A stretch of 64,000 nucleotides of DNA from Sinomonas cyclohexanicum (lineage in GTDB: Bacteria; Actinomycetota; Actinomycetes; Actinomycetales; Micrococcaceae), in NCBI RefSeq assembly GCF_020886775.1, contig NZ_AP024525.1, positions 1,488,001 to 1,552,000 on the forward strand. Reading direction: 5' to 3'. Shown here piece by piece: positions 8,757 to 16,245 of this stretch (position 1 is the first letter of the stretch; each line of letters starts with the position of its first letter). A program made the position numbers and the translations under genes. The notes beneath the pieces were generated by a model. It did no database searches. It was not told the origin of the DNA and saw nothing but the letters and a program-made list of their open reading frames with translations.

Positions 8757-10268
8757 TCACGCCCTTCCTTGTGTGCGGTTCGGGATGCGGTCGCGCCAGT
8801 TGCGGGCGTGGTTGGGGACGGTGATGCCCTGCTGTTCGGCGGTGCGTTTCCATGCGGTGAGGAACGCTGAGCCCTGCCCGCCGCGGAGGAGGAGCCGGTT
8901 GAGTGCCTGTGTGAGGGCGTCGACCTGGTCGTCGTGGGTCGCCGTGGGGAAGCCCGCGGCCTCCTCGATGAGGCCGTCCGTGAATGCGGCGTGGAGGGGG
9001 AGGTGCACGTTGCCGGCCTCCACGAATGGGGACACCGCCGCCGCGCGGGCCTCTTTCGACTCGTGCGGGGTGACGGGGATGATCCCGGGGACGGTTCCCT
9101 TCAACGAGTCGATGACGGCGGTCCCGTTGGCCTTGTCCTCCACGAGGACGGTGGAGGCCTGCGGCCACTTCACGCACATGGCGGTCAGGGCGGCTTTCGA
9201 CTCGGTGAACGTGGCCTGCCTGCGGTACTGGTCGAGGAGGTACACGTCGGCGCCGCGTTGGAGCCACACCTGACCGACGACATAGTCCGACCCAGTGGTG
9301 CCCTTGAATGCCATGTCCCACGACTGGATGAGGAGCCCGTCGCCGGGCACGTGGCAGGACCCGTCGTCTTGCACGATGTGGAGGGGCGTGTCGTGGAGCC
9401 GCCACCATGCCCGCTTGAACAGGCCGCCCTCAGCGGATGAGGGGTGGCCCTGGTATTGGGCGTTCCAGTTCACGGACCCGGCCTGCAACTGCCGGAGCCG
9501 CCACTGTTCGGGGGTGCGGCCACGGGAGGACACCATGAACTCGCCGGGGGAGCGGCCGAGGATGTCGTCGTCGGTTTCGCACTGGGCGGGGATGTTTAGG
9601 ACCCGCCACCCGGCCTCGGCGTTGCGTTCCAGCAGGCGGCCGACGAGGTCGTCCTCGTGCCAGCGTGTCATCATCACGACGACGGGGGCGCCGGGGGCGA
9701 GGCGGGCACCGAAGTCCGCGGTCCACGCGTTCCAGATCTTCTCCCGCATGGTCACGGACATCGCGTCGGACCGGTTGCGGTGGGGGTCGTCGATGATGAG
9801 GACGTCGGCTGGGTGTCCGGCGGATCCGCCGAGCATGCCCACGGAGAACACGCCGCCCCTGTGGCCGGCGATGTCCCATTTCTTCACGGATGAGGAGCCG
9901 CGGGCGACTTGGATGCCGAGTCCGTTGTCCCGGGTGATGCGGTCGCGGATTTCCTTGCCGGTGTCTTCGGCGAGGTCGGAGTTGTGGGAGGCGATGATGA
10001 CGCGGAGGTCGGGGTTCTGGGTGAGGCACCAGAGGGGGAAGTCTTTGGCGGCGCGCTGGGTTTTGCCCTCTTGGGGAGCCATGTTGATGATGAGCCGCGC
10101 GTCGGGGGTGTTGAACGCGTCGACGAGGGCGGCGTCGATGAGGTCGAGTGCGGGGGTCTGCACGGTGCCGGGGTTCTGCGCACTGGCGAGGGCCCCGGGT
10201 GTGGGGTACAGGGCGGGTGGGGTTTCGAACATGCCGGCGGCGGCGTTGAGGAAGTCGGCCACGGACAC
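8757..10268 (-). CDS. terL: Terminase large subunit
   Basis: 503 aa packaging motor. Walker A-like APQEGKT at 64-70, Walker B VLIIDD at 156-161, and TRWHEDDLVGRL at about 201-212 form the ATPase. The RNase H-like nuclease has D318 (SWDMAFKGTTGSDYV), E377-D378 (LVEDKANG) and D446-D450 (HDDQVDAL). All key residues are present, so it looks functional. It heads the left-going structural operon, with a promoter-like sequence at 10355-10386. Confidence 0.9.
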   Translation of the reverse strand: MSVADFLNAAAGMFETPPALYPTPGALASAQNPGTVQTPALDLIDAALVDAFNTPDARLIINMAPQEGKTQRAAKDFPLWCLTQNPDLRVIIASHNSDLAEDTGKEIRDRITRDNGLGIQVARGSSSVKKWDIAGHRGGVFSVGMLGGSAGHPADVLIIDDPHRNRSDAMSVTMREKIWNAWTADFGARLAPGAPVVVMMTRWHEDDLVGRLLERNAEAGWRVLNIPAQCETDDDILGRSPGEFMVSSRGRTPEQWRLRQLQAGSVNWNAQYQGHPSSAEGGLFKRAWWRLHDTPLHIVQDDGSCHVPGDGLLIQSWDMAFKGTTGSDYVVGQVWLQRGADVYLLDQYRRQATFTESKAALTAMCVKWPQASTVLVEDKANGTAVIDSLKGTVPGIIPVTPHESKEARAAAVSPFVEAGNVHLPLHAAFTDGLIEEAAGFPTATHDDQVDALTQALNRLLLRGGQGSAFLTAWKRTAEQQGITVPNHARNWRDRIPNRTQGRA

Positions 10269-10318
10269 GGCGGGCGCGCCTCCTGCCCCCGATCACTGGT
10301 CGGCCCCACACAAAGAAC

Positions 10319-10344
10319 ATGGGAGCCCCCTACAGGACTCCCAT
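10319..10344. terminator. Hairpin between small- and large-terminase operons
   Basis: ATGGGAG at 10319-10325 pairs with CTCCCAT at 10338-10344 across a 12-nt loop. Read on the minus strand it is followed by a T-rich stretch (GTTCTTTGTG). It can end transcripts coming from the terS side, or form the 5' hairpin of a terL mRNA started at the adjacent promoter. Confidence 0.55.
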
Positions 10345-10354
10345 CGTGACTACA

Positions 10355-10386
10355 TTCATACTTTCAAGCGTTACCCCAAATGTCAA
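10355..10386 (-). promoter_or_regulatory. Candidate late promoter for head operon
   Basis: Minus-strand TTGACA (complement of 10381-10386) is a perfect -35. Possible -10 sequences AAGTAT (17-bp spacing) or TATGAA (20-bp) follow. The spacer contains GGTAACGC, the complement of the GCGTTACC word at 10368-10375 that recurs at other phage promoters. Confidence 0.5.
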
Positions 10387-10583
10387 GCACCACCCTTGTG
10401 TGCCGTGTTTGGGAGGGTGAAGAGGCGGGCGCGCCGGTCTGCGTCCGTGATGGCCTCCGCGAACGTGTCACAGTCCCTCGGCAGGCACCCGCCGCCGTGG
10501 TGCATGGGCGGGGACGACACCCACACGTCACCGTGCCGGTACACCGACCACCGGTACTCGCCCTCGTCCGGGTGCGAAGTCAC
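10383..10583 (-). CDS. 66-aa phage protein of unknown function
   Basis: ATG overlaps the TGA of the small terminase gene (ATGA). The product has EYRWSVYRHGDVWVSSPPMHHGGGCLPRDCDTFAEAI, a small alpha-beta fold with aromatic strands. Its 3' end overlaps the -35 of the late promoter. No family recognised. Confidence 0.6.
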   Translation of the reverse strand: MTSHPDEGEYRWSVYRHGDVWVSSPPMHHGGGCLPRDCDTFAEAITDADRRARLFTLPNTAHKGGA

Positions 10584-11170
10584 GACCCCCCGGCCTCCCC
10601 GTCGTCGACGAGTTCGCCCTGAATGGCGGCCTGCGCCGTGTCCGCGGCGACACGGCGGATCTCCTCGGCGGCGAGCCGGGGGAACGCGTCCCGCTGCTCC
10701 GGGGTGAGGTTCAGGCGCCCCGCGACACGGTTCATGACCGCCGCCACCAGGGCTCCCTGCTCCGCCGTCAACGAGGCGCGCATGGCCTCCAGTTGCCGCC
10801 GCTCCGTGTCCTCCAGGGGCAGGTACCGGGCCCGCCGCTCCATGACCCGGATGAGGATCTCCATGGCCTTGAGCTTCACGTATGGGTTCTTCGAGTCGGC
10901 CATGAGGGTGTCCGCTTCGAGTTGCATCCGGTCGAGCCGGTCGAGCTCCAGTGCGACGAGGTGGTGGGCTTCCTCCATGGGGATCTGTTCGATGGCGCGG
11001 CGTATGTGCTTCGACACCGACGCCGGGGACAGGCCGACATGGTCGCCGATCTGGGTGAGGGTCCAGCCCATGGTGCGGAGTTCGAGGATCTGGCGGGCCT
11101 TGTGGGCGCGTTCGATGTTCTCGGGGGTCGCGGCCCCGTGCGCGTTCGGCGGCGGGTTACGCGACGTCAC
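10580..11170 (-). CDS. terS: Terminase small subunit
   Basis: 196 aa from the GTG at 11170, which overlaps the upstream stop as GTGA; a longer frame exists but breaks this coupling. Residues about 25-70 carry a helix-turn-helix (TMGWTLTQIGDHVGLSPASV) for DNA recognition. The rest is long amphipathic helices (KLKAMEILIRVMERRARYLP) as in oligomerising small terminases. Position one gene before terL supports the call. Confidence 0.7.
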   Translation of the reverse strand: MTSRNPPPNAHGAATPENIERAHKARQILELRTMGWTLTQIGDHVGLSPASVSKHIRRAIEQIPMEEAHHLVALELDRLDRMQLEADTLMADSKNPYVKLKAMEILIRVMERRARYLPLEDTERRQLEAMRASLTAEQGALVAAVMNRVAGRLNLTPEQRDAFPRLAAEEIRRVAADTAQAAIQGELVDDGEAGGS

Positions 11171-11313
11171 CTGGTGGCCTGCCAGTCGACCCTTGCGGCG
11201 GCCCACTCCTCCGCCTCGATCGCACCGATACTGGCGGTGAGTGCGGCGATGGCCTCCACCTCCATGGCGACCGCCGCCGGCGTGTGCAGCATCATGTACA
11301 CGGGCTCACTCAT
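11167..11313 (-). CDS. 48-aa helical microprotein
   Basis: Starts MSEPVYMMLHTPAAVAMEVE; predicted as one long amphipathic helix. Its stop overlaps the terS GTG (GTGA) and its ATG overlaps the stop of the next small membrane protein (ATGA). Coupling on both sides is the main evidence; function unknown. Confidence 0.55.
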   Translation of the reverse strand: MSEPVYMMLHTPAAVAMEVEAIAALTASIGAIEAEEWAAARVDWQATR

Positions 11314-11441
11314 CGGGTCCCTCCTCCACAGTTGCGGCGCATGACGGTCAGGTACCAGCCGGTCAGGACCGCCCCACCGACGGCCGCACCCAACGCGAGG
11401 CACCCGGCGGCGGCGATCAGGACACGGGCACGGTCACCCAT
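11310..11441 (-). CDS. 43-aa single-span membrane microprotein
   Basis: MGDRARVLIAAAGCLALGAA then GGAVLTGWYLTVMRR: one transmembrane helix with a basic C-terminal tail. Coupled by ATGA to the following gene and overlapping the previous gene by 8 nt. Unknown role; such spans occur in phage lysis or superinfection modules, without specific evidence here. Confidence 0.5.
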   Translation of the reverse strand: MGDRARVLIAAAGCLALGAAVGGAVLTGWYLTVMRRNCGGGTR

Positions 11442-11784
11442 TCCTGGCCTCCTCCACGAACTGCGGCCCGACGAACCGGGCCGCCATGTCCAACGGGTCA
11501 TGCGCCGTCCCCAGTGCGGTGAGCTGTTCCCGCAGCGTCTGGTCGGGCCCGGCGGTGCGGTTGTCGTACACCCCCGCGGCGTGGGCGAGGTGCAGGGCCC
11601 GGGCCGCCACGGCCCGCTCCGCACGGGCCTCGAACCAGTACCGCGCCCCGGTCGCGTCCGCCGCGACCGTGTACATGAAGTTCCCCACAGCCTCCGCCGG
11701 GAGGCGGGCCGCGTCCCGCCGCGCGGCGGCCGCGAGGGCCGCCCACTGCTCCGGGGTGATAGTGTCCAGCACGTCACCGGTCAC
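11434..11784 (-). CDS. Helical phage protein of unknown function
   Basis: 116 aa from GTG at 11784 (GTG at 11772 is the alternative). The sequence DTITPEQWAALAAAARRDAA and RAVAARALHLAHAAG is mostly helical and Ala-rich, soluble. Overlaps the zinc-finger gene upstream by 11 nt. No family recognised. Confidence 0.5.
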   Translation of the reverse strand: MTGDVLDTITPEQWAALAAAARRDAARLPAEAVGNFMYTVAADATGARYWFEARAERAVAARALHLAHAAGVYDNRTAGPDQTLREQLTALGTAHDPLDMAARFVGPQFVEEARNG

Positions 11785-11914
11785 GGTGCACCACCGCCTC
11801 CGGGTGGGCACGGCGCACGTGCAGGTACAGGTACCACTCCGCGGCCCGCCGCAACCCTTCCCCGTACGCCCACTGCCGCGGGCAGTGCCGGCACACCACC
11901 AGACCACCGCCCAT
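11774..11914 (-). CDS. 46-aa C2H2-like zinc-finger microprotein
   Basis: Contains VVCRHCPRQWAYG, then AAEWYLYLHVRRAH: C-x2-C with H-x4-H after a helix, a classical C2H2 finger layout. ATG at 11914 lies 1 nt after the stop of the secreted protein gene. One of several free-standing fingers in this prophage; may bind DNA or a protein partner. Confidence 0.6.
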   Translation of the reverse strand: MGGGLVVCRHCPRQWAYGEGLRRAAEWYLYLHVRRAHPEAVVHRDR

Positions 11915-11915
11915 G

Positions 11916-12368
11916 TCAGCACGACCCCTTGTACGGGGCGTAGTAGTAGATGGTGCCCGGGTCGATGTCACCGGAGCGCACCCACCCGGCCGGGAGCGGG
12001 TCCACGAACCGTGTGTGGACCGGGTCGGTCAGCCGGTCCACGACCTTCCACGCCACGGTCCCGTCCGTGCTGTACGGGACACGGTCGTACTCGGTGTACG
12101 TCTGCTGGGCGGCGGCCGGGCCGGACGGGTTCGGGCGCACTCCGAACAGGTCGCACCCCGCCGCCGGGTCATACCCAACCCACGGGACCTCCGGGGTCAC
12201 CGTGACGGGGTCGTAGGGCGGGTCCGGGACCGGCTGGTAGCCGAGCTCGTAGACCTTCTTCAGCCACGGGGACTCCCACGTCTGCCCGTCCGCCGCGTGC
12301 GCGGCGGGGGTGAGGGTGAGGGCCAGGGACGCGGCCGTCACAGCGGCGGCGGCAAGCTTACGGAACAT
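11916..12368 (-). CDS. Secreted phage protein with Sec signal peptide
   Basis: 150 aa from ATG 12368, chosen because AAGGAGA lies 7 nt upstream and because the product then begins MFRKLAAAAVTAASLALTL with cleavage near AAHA-ADG. The mature part is Tyr/Pro-rich (YELGYQPVPDPPYDPVTVTP) with two Cys, and ends IYYYAPYKGSC. An exported protein from a prophage may alter the host surface; no family recognised. Confidence 0.65.
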   Translation of the reverse strand: MFRKLAAAAVTAASLALTLTPAAHAADGQTWESPWLKKVYELGYQPVPDPPYDPVTVTPEVPWVGYDPAAGCDLFGVRPNPSGPAAAQQTYTEYDRVPYSTDGTVAWKVVDRLTDPVHTRFVDPLPAGWVRSGDIDPGTIYYYAPYKGSC

Positions 12369-12405
12369 GCTGGGTCTCCTTACGGGGCGGGTGTCGAGCC
12401 GGTGC

Positions 12406-12693
12406 TTAGGCATCCGTGCTCCTTTCGTCGTAGTGCGGGTGCGTCGCGAAACGCCATAGCGTTAGTGCGATCTGCTCAATGCGGGCGTAGTCCTTCGCGC
12501 TGTGACATGAGCACCCGCCATAGCGGGGCGGGGCGAGCGCCATGCGTTCGTCGACGCATTGGGAGTGGTACTCGGCGGCGAGTTCGGCGTCCGTGAGGCG
12601 CTTGGCACGTCCCGCCCCACGCGCCTTCGCGACAAGGTGCGGGAACGCGTCAAGGTCGTACACGGTCAACACCAACGGCCGACGGTCAGGCAT
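12406..12693 (-). CDS. 95-aa phage protein with Cys-rich centre
   Basis: MPDRRPLVLTVYDLDAFPHL, then a basic AGRAKRLTDAELAAEYHSQC segment and YGGCSCHSAKDYARIEQIAL. Possible metal-binding C-x-C-H. Overlaps the upstream gene by 8 nt and is separated from the secreted protein gene by a 37-nt leader with its own ribosome site. Function unknown. Confidence 0.55.
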   Translation of the reverse strand: MPDRRPLVLTVYDLDAFPHLVAKARGAGRAKRLTDAELAAEYHSQCVDERMALAPPRYGGCSCHSAKDYARIEQIALTLWRFATHPHYDERSTDA

Positions 12694-13204
12694 CGGGGGT
12701 CCCCCGGTAGGGGTTGTCGTTCGGGTAGGCGTGGTCGTGGGTCTGTCCGAAGTGCCGCCCTTCGTCCCACGCCTCGGTCTGCCCTGCCCGTGCCTTGTCC
12801 AGTTCGGCCTTCATCTCGTCCAGCTTCCGGTGCGCGTCTGCGGCCGCCCAATTCGCGAGCGCCCTGCCGAACCCGGCATGTCCGGGCTCGGCGCGGAGCT
12901 CGTCCACCGTCTTGCCGACGAACGCCTCGGCCTTGGTGCAGCGGAGGTTCAGGCGTGTGTTGGTCTCCCGCGCCTTGTCCAGCTCGGCCAACAGGTAGGC
13001 GAGGTCAGCGGGCGCGTTGGCGATCAGCTGGCCTGCGCTCCACGGAATGCCGACATTGTGGATGCCGATGTCGCCTATCTCGTATCCGTCGTCGCCGCCA
13101 TACTCGATGCATTCACGGTCACAGCAATGCCCGTCCGAGTAGTGCACCCATGGACCACGGGGGGCTGCGGCGAGGCGTGCCCGGATGTCGTCCACGCGGC
13201 TCAC
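12686..13204 (-). CDS. 172-aa phage protein, mixed fold plus coiled coil
   Basis: GTG at 13204 overlaps the previous TGA (GTGA), so the longer upstream extension is rejected. The first half has SDGHCCDRECIEYGG and IGDIGIHNVG strands. The second half is helical (DLAYLLAELDKARETNTRL, KLDEMKAELDKARAG). The layout is common in phage proteins of unknown role that carry an ANAPADLAYLL motif. Confidence 0.6.
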   Translation of the reverse strand: MSRVDDIRARLAAAPRGPWVHYSDGHCCDRECIEYGGDDGYEIGDIGIHNVGIPWSAGQLIANAPADLAYLLAELDKARETNTRLNLRCTKAEAFVGKTVDELRAEPGHAGFGRALANWAAADAHRKLDEMKAELDKARAGQTEAWDEGRHFGQTHDHAYPNDNPYRGTPDA

Positions 13205-13320
13205 CAAGACCACCATCCAGCGCCGACTCCGATCAGATAGCCACTGAGCGCTAGGGCCGCAGCAGACCCGACGATGACGATGGCTTCCGTGAGCCCGGCG
13301 AGCGTCTCGGCCCGGGTCAC
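13201..13320 (-). CDS. 39-aa membrane microprotein
   Basis: VTRAETLAGLTEAIVIVGSA followed by AALALSGYLIGVGAG, one hydrophobic span and a WWSW end. GTG at 13320 and the TGA at 13203-13201 both form GTGA overlaps with the neighbours. The exact double coupling is stronger evidence than length. Confidence 0.5.
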   Translation of the reverse strand: MTRAETLAGLTEAIVIVGSAAALALSGYLIGVGAGWWSW

Positions 13321-13802
13321 TGGTCGGCCTCCTTCGCGAGCCCGGCGCTGATGAGCCGGTCGGCATCGGCGGTCTGGATGCTCGCGAGGGTGCCCTTTAT
13401 GAACGAGGCGTTGCCGACCCTCAGTCCTTCGATGGTGGCCGTGAGGATGACTGACTTGCGGTTGTCGAGGCACGCCTGGAGTTCGTGCTTGATCCACTGC
13501 GAAGGGCTGGCGTCAACGCGGGCCTTGATGCGTGCGATAGTCGCCTCAGCCTCCTCGGCGCGGCCCTTCCACTCGTCACGCTCCTTCTGCACAGCCGCCA
13601 CCTGCTCGCGGTGCGCCTCCCGTGTGACGAGGCCCAGCGCGGCGGCAAGGTCGGCGGTGGGTACGTGTACCAAATGCCCAGCACCCGTCCCCGTGATCAC
13701 CATGAGCGACGTTTCTCCAACCGCGAGCTTGTCGGCGGGGTCGGACTCATTGATGACAAGTTGGGCGCGCGAGCCCCTGAGTGTGCTCTTGATGGTGGTC
13801 AT
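13317..13802 (-). CDS. 161-aa phage protein with central coiled coil
   Basis: ATG at 13802 overlaps the upstream TGA. An N-terminal beta part (LVINESDPADKLAVGETSLM) is followed by a coiled coil (REHREQVAAV-type helix with KERDEWKGRAEEAEATIARI) and a C-terminal alpha-beta part. No family recognised; coiled coil suggests oligomerisation. Confidence 0.55.
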   Translation of the reverse strand: MTTIKSTLRGSRAQLVINESDPADKLAVGETSLMVITGTGAGHLVHVPTADLAAALGLVTREAHREQVAAVQKERDEWKGRAEEAEATIARIKARVDASPSQWIKHELQACLDNRKSVILTATIEGLRVGNASFIKGTLASIQTADADRLISAGLAKEADQ

Positions 13803-13972
13803 GACATGTGCTCCTCGTTGCCTTCGGTGGCCTGTAGTTCGGCCTCGTACTGCTCTTCGGCGTGGTGCCAGCAGAGTGCGGACCCGTCGGTGGGTTCCCC
13901 GCACCGGTCGCACCGGTCGTCAGGTTCGGCCAGGTGGCGGGCCTCGGAGGCCGTGAAGGCGCCATTGCTCAC
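13799..13972 (-). CDS. 57-aa zinc-finger microprotein
   Basis: GTG at 13972 forms GTGA with the upstream stop. CDRCGEPTDGSALCWHHAEE gives C-x2-C then C-x-H-H, a small zinc ribbon, with an acidic C-terminal helix. Unknown function. Confidence 0.55.
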   Translation of the reverse strand: MSNGAFTASEARHLAEPDDRCDRCGEPTDGSALCWHHAEEQYEAELQATEGNEEHMS

Positions 13973-14196
13973 GTCTCCACCGCCCATTCATTGAGCCCTA
14001 GGCGCTTGACGATCTCCTTGTGGATGAGACTCGCTTCGCTGAACATGCCGTCTCCGAGGAATGCGATCAGGTTCGCCGTGCGCTGCTCGTAGGCGAGGGC
14101 CAAGATTGCGGCCGTCACCTCGCGCCCGTCTGTCGTTGCGGCGTAATCGGGGGCGTCCGCGCCGTAGTGCGGATTGCCCGGCATGGCGTCATTCAT
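13969..14196 (-). CDS. 75-aa phage protein of unknown function
   Basis: MNDAMPGNPHYGADAPDYAA, then a helix (VTAAILALAYEQRTANLIAF) and EIVKRLGLNE. Start at 14196 overlaps the tail of the 43-aa gene. No domain recognised. Confidence 0.55.
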   Translation of the reverse strand: MNDAMPGNPHYGADAPDYAATTDGREVTAAILALAYEQRTANLIAFLGDGMFSEASLIHKEIVKRLGLNEWAVET

Positions 14197-14320
14197 CGCC
14201 GGTCTCCTGTGCTCGGCGTGCCCGTGCCCGGTAGGTTTGGGCGAGTTGTGACGCGGCGCCGTGGTCCCCGTCGAGGACCGCGCACGCGAGCGACTCCGCC
14301 AACTGCTCCAACTCGGTCAC
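14189..14320 (-). CDS. 43-aa helical microprotein
   Basis: From GTG 14320 (GTGA with the RHH gene stop): VTELEQLAESLACAVLDGDH then SQLAQTYRARARRAQ. Two short helices, TPR-like in pattern. Found only because the coupling pattern pointed to this frame. Unknown function. Confidence 0.45.
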   Translation of the reverse strand: MTELEQLAESLACAVLDGDHGAASQLAQTYRARARRAQETGDE

Positions 14321-14547
14321 AGCAGGATCAGCTCCCGCCATTCGGTCTCGCGCCGGGTCATCGTGATAATCTGGCGACCACTTCGCTGCTCGTCTTCGAG
14401 GAACTTCATCAGCCCGACGGCGCGCCGGATCACCTCCGTGTACGAGACGCCTTGCAGGGTCTTCAGGTACTCCAACTCGGCGGCGGTTCGCTGGTTCATG
14501 TTCACGTGGAGCTGCACGAGCTCGTCCTTGCTCTCCTGCTTGCTCAC
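14317..14547 (-). CDS. Ribbon-helix-helix-like DNA-binding protein
   Basis: 76 aa from GTG 14547 (GTGA). VQLHVNMNQRTAAELEYLKT followed by GVSYTEVIRRAVGLMKFLEDE matches the strand-helix-helix pattern of CopG/Arc regulators, with the G-S-T-E-V-I-R-R-A turn region. A likely small transcription regulator in this operon. Confidence 0.6.
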   Translation of the reverse strand: MSKQESKDELVQLHVNMNQRTAAELEYLKTLQGVSYTEVIRRAVGLMKFLEDEQRSGRQIITMTRRETEWRELILL

Positions 14548-14708
14548 AGTCCCAGCGCCGCCTTCACGGTCACGATGTTCAGGGTGACGTCCACGGCGCC
14601 GGCCACGGTGATGAGTGCTGCGGTCCAGAGCCACCGCCTGTCCTCTGACCAGATCCCGATGACCGCCGTGATGAGCGCGGCCCAGAAGTAGATGGCAATG
14701 TCGCTCAT
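14544..14708 (-). CDS. 54-aa two-span membrane microprotein
   Basis: MSDIAIYFWAALITAVIGIW, then SEDRRWLWTAALITVAGAVD: two hydrophobic spans with a charged turn. Stop overlaps the RHH gene start (GTGA). ATG 14708 sits 4 nt after the stop of the preceding gene. Unknown function. Confidence 0.5.
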   Translation of the reverse strand: MSDIAIYFWAALITAVIGIWSEDRRWLWTAALITVAGAVDVTLNIVTVKAALGL

Positions 14709-14712
14709 GGTC

Positions 14713-15012
14713 TTAGTCCCTTTCCGTCCACGTGACGGACACGGTGCCCAGCACGGGGTCGTTGAAGAGGAAGTTCCGGGACTTCCCGAACTTCGCCGGG
14801 TCCAGCGCCCGGAGGGCCTCCAAGCTGGTCTGGGCCTTGTCGAGGAGTGCCCGGACACGGGTGGTGGCGATGACGGTGACGGTCCCGTCGCCGGGTTCCT
14901 GCTGGGCCTCCACGTCGGCCATGGCCTCGGTGAGGTCCGTGTTGCGTGTGGCGAGGATGGCGATGTCTGGGGTGCCGTGGGTGGCTTGCCGGTAGATGGC
15001 GGTGAAGGTCAT
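14713..15012 (-). CDS. 99-aa phage protein, first gene of left operon
   Basis: MTFTAIYRQATHGTPDIAIL, a compact alpha-beta protein with no recognised motif. It follows GAGGAGCACACC before the ATG and is the first gene after promoter copy 3 (15049-15078), so it and the coupled genes to its left are probably one transcription unit. Confidence 0.6.
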   Translation of the reverse strand: MTFTAIYRQATHGTPDIAILATRNTDLTEAMADVEAQQEPGDGTVTVIATTRVRALLDKAQTSLEALRALDPAKFGKSRNFLFNDPVLGTVSVTWTERD

Positions 15013-15048
15013 GGTGTGCTCCTCGGGTGGGTTGCTGCGGTTGCGTCT

Positions 15049-15078
15049 ACGGTAACGCGGGGTGGGGTTAGGTGTCTA
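15049..15078 (-). promoter_or_regulatory. Shared-architecture promoter, copy 3
   Basis: Minus strand: TAGACA (-35, complement of 15073-15078), 18 bp, TACCGT (-10, complement of 15049-15054). The flanks CAC and CCTA around the -35 and GCGT before the -10 are identical in the copies at 15336 and 36119. It overlaps the 3' end of the 69-aa gene and faces the gene at 14713-15012. Confidence 0.7.
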
Positions 15079-15277
15079 GTGGGTGTTGGGTGGTTGTGTG
15101 TGTGGTGTTTGGTGTGGCGCGGCGGCCTTTGGTCCCGGCCTTGTAGGGGCAGTAGGTGTCGCCGTAGCGGATGTTGTGGGTCCAGACGGTGATGCCGGCG
15201 AGTGTGACGGTGGTGATGGGCTGCCCGCAGTTGGCGCACTCGTTGGTTGGTGCGGTGTGTGGTGTTTGGTGGCCCAT
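15068..15277 (-). CDS. 69-aa zinc-ribbon protein
   Basis: ATG 15277. ECANCGQPITTVTLAGITVW and later TYCPYKAGTKGRR place Cys in a C-x2-C...C arrangement. The tail is Thr/His-rich. It stands alone between promoter copies and is divergent from the plus operon. Function unknown. Confidence 0.5.
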   Translation of the reverse strand: MGHQTPHTAPTNECANCGQPITTVTLAGITVWTHNIRYGDTYCPYKAGTKGRRATPNTTHTTTQHPLDT

Positions 15278-15335
15278 GGTTCTATGGTAGGCCTCACATG
15301 GTGTGTGGCCAATCACAGTTTCTTGGGTGGACCAC

Positions 15336-15365
15336 TAGACACCTACCACCTAGTGGCGTTACCAT
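15336..15365 (+). promoter_or_regulatory. Shared-architecture promoter, copy 1
   Basis: TAGACA at 15336-15341, 18-bp spacer, TACCAT at 15360-15365, facing the plus operon that starts at 15405. Here the region also forms a CCACTAG/CTAGTGG inverted repeat (15332-15338 and 15350-15356) that could be a repressor site. GCGTTACC overlaps the -10. Confidence 0.7.
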
Positions 15366-15404
15366 AGATACAGAAGGAAAGAACAACACAAGGAGACGAG
15401 AACA

Positions 15405-15626
15405 ATGGGCGGATTCCAGAGCGGGAGCATCGAGAGCGTCATGGAGACGGTCGACATCACCCGCTACACGGCCCCGAGCGGCGAGTACTTCCAGCTCGAA
15501 GTCATCTGGAACTGGCAGCGGACCAAGGTCGTCAACCGCAAGGTCTGGCACAAGGCAGCCGATCAGGACTACGTGACCCGCTCAAACCTCGCGACCCTCA
15601 CCTCCCGGGTAGGCATCCGATTCTGA
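15405..15626 (+). CDS. 73-aa phage protein, first gene of plus operon
   Basis: MGGFQSGSIESVMETVDITR, then WNWQRTKVVNRKVWHKAADQ. Preceded by AAGGAGACGAGAACA. The beta-rich, aromatic and basic sequence suggests a small nucleic-acid or protein-binding protein. No family recognised. Confidence 0.6.
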   Translation: MGGFQSGSIESVMETVDITRYTAPSGEYFQLEVIWNWQRTKVVNRKVWHKAADQDYVTRSNLATLTSRVGIRF

Positions 15627-15634
15627 CCACCAGA

Positions 15635-15664
15635 CACCGTGCGGGGGCCCAGCCCCCCACGGTG
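15635..15664. terminator. Strong hairpin after first plus-operon gene
   Basis: CACCGTG plus C-GGGGG (15635-15647) pairs with CCCCCC-ACGGTG (15653-15664), a 12-bp stem with one mismatch and a 5-nt loop. No T-run follows, so partial termination or mRNA stabilisation of the first gene is more likely than full termination. Confidence 0.5.
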
Positions 15665-15689
15665 CCACAACCCGGAAGGACCGACCGTC

Positions 15690-15878
15690 ATGGCAACCAC
15701 CACCAAGACCCACATCACCAACTGCGTCGACTGCGGCAGGTTCACCCGCCCCGACTGCTTCGGGTGCTGCCCCACCTGCTCACCCGACCACCAGGCCAAC
15801 AACACCGCCGACCGTCTCCCGGCCCCACGCGACTACATGGGCCGGCAATGGCTCACCAACGCCGACCGCAACCACTGA
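15690..15878 (+). CDS. 62-aa zinc-ribbon protein
   Basis: HITNCVDCGRFTRPDCFGCC followed by PTCSPDH: C-x2-C...C-x2-CC-x2-C, a dense zinc-binding region. ATG at 15690 after GGAAGGACCGACC. Unknown function. Confidence 0.6.
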   Translation: MATTTKTHITNCVDCGRFTRPDCFGCCPTCSPDHQANNTADRLPAPRDYMGRQWLTNADRNH

Positions 15879-15889
15879 CAGGAACGACC

Positions 15890-16126
15890 ATGACCGCCGC
15901 CACAGCACCCACCATCCACGCCGGGTCCCGCTACTACGGGTCCATCGCCTCCCAGCACGGGAAGACCGTCGCGTTCACGGAGGCGTGCCGGTGCTGGGGG
16001 TGCCAGCACCACCGCGACCCGCTCTTCAAGGATCTGCCCCGGGCCCACGACGGCCGCGACCGGAAGGTCACCCTCGAAGACGGGACCGTCCTTTACCACC
16101 CCAACCCCGCAAGCTTCAGGGCGTGA
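15890..16126 (+). CDS. 78-aa phage protein with C-x2-C motif
   Basis: MTAATAPTIHAGSRYYGSIA with CRCWGCQHHRDPLFKDLPRA: possible zinc site. C-terminus is a beta hairpin (KVTLEDGTVLYHPNPASF). Starts 11 nt after the previous stop with GGAACG. Function unknown. Confidence 0.55.
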   Translation: MTAATAPTIHAGSRYYGSIASQHGKTVAFTEACRCWGCQHHRDPLFKDLPRAHDGRDRKVTLEDGTVLYHPNPASFRA

Positions 16127-16245
16127 GCACCATGCGCAGCCGTGCCCGCGTCCACGACCACTGGACCCAATGGGACCGGGACCACCGCCCCCAACCGGCC
16201 ACCGTGCCACCAGCGGCAACCACCACGCAGCGTGGGGGTAGGTGA
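16123..16245 (+). CDS. 40-aa basic microprotein
   Basis: GTG at 16123 overlaps the preceding TGA (GTGA) and its own stop overlaps the next GTG. Sequence VSTMRSRARVHDHWTQWDRD is basic and aromatic, with no domain. Coupling is the main support. Confidence 0.4.
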   Translation: MSTMRSRARVHDHWTQWDRDHRPQPATVPPAATTTQRGGR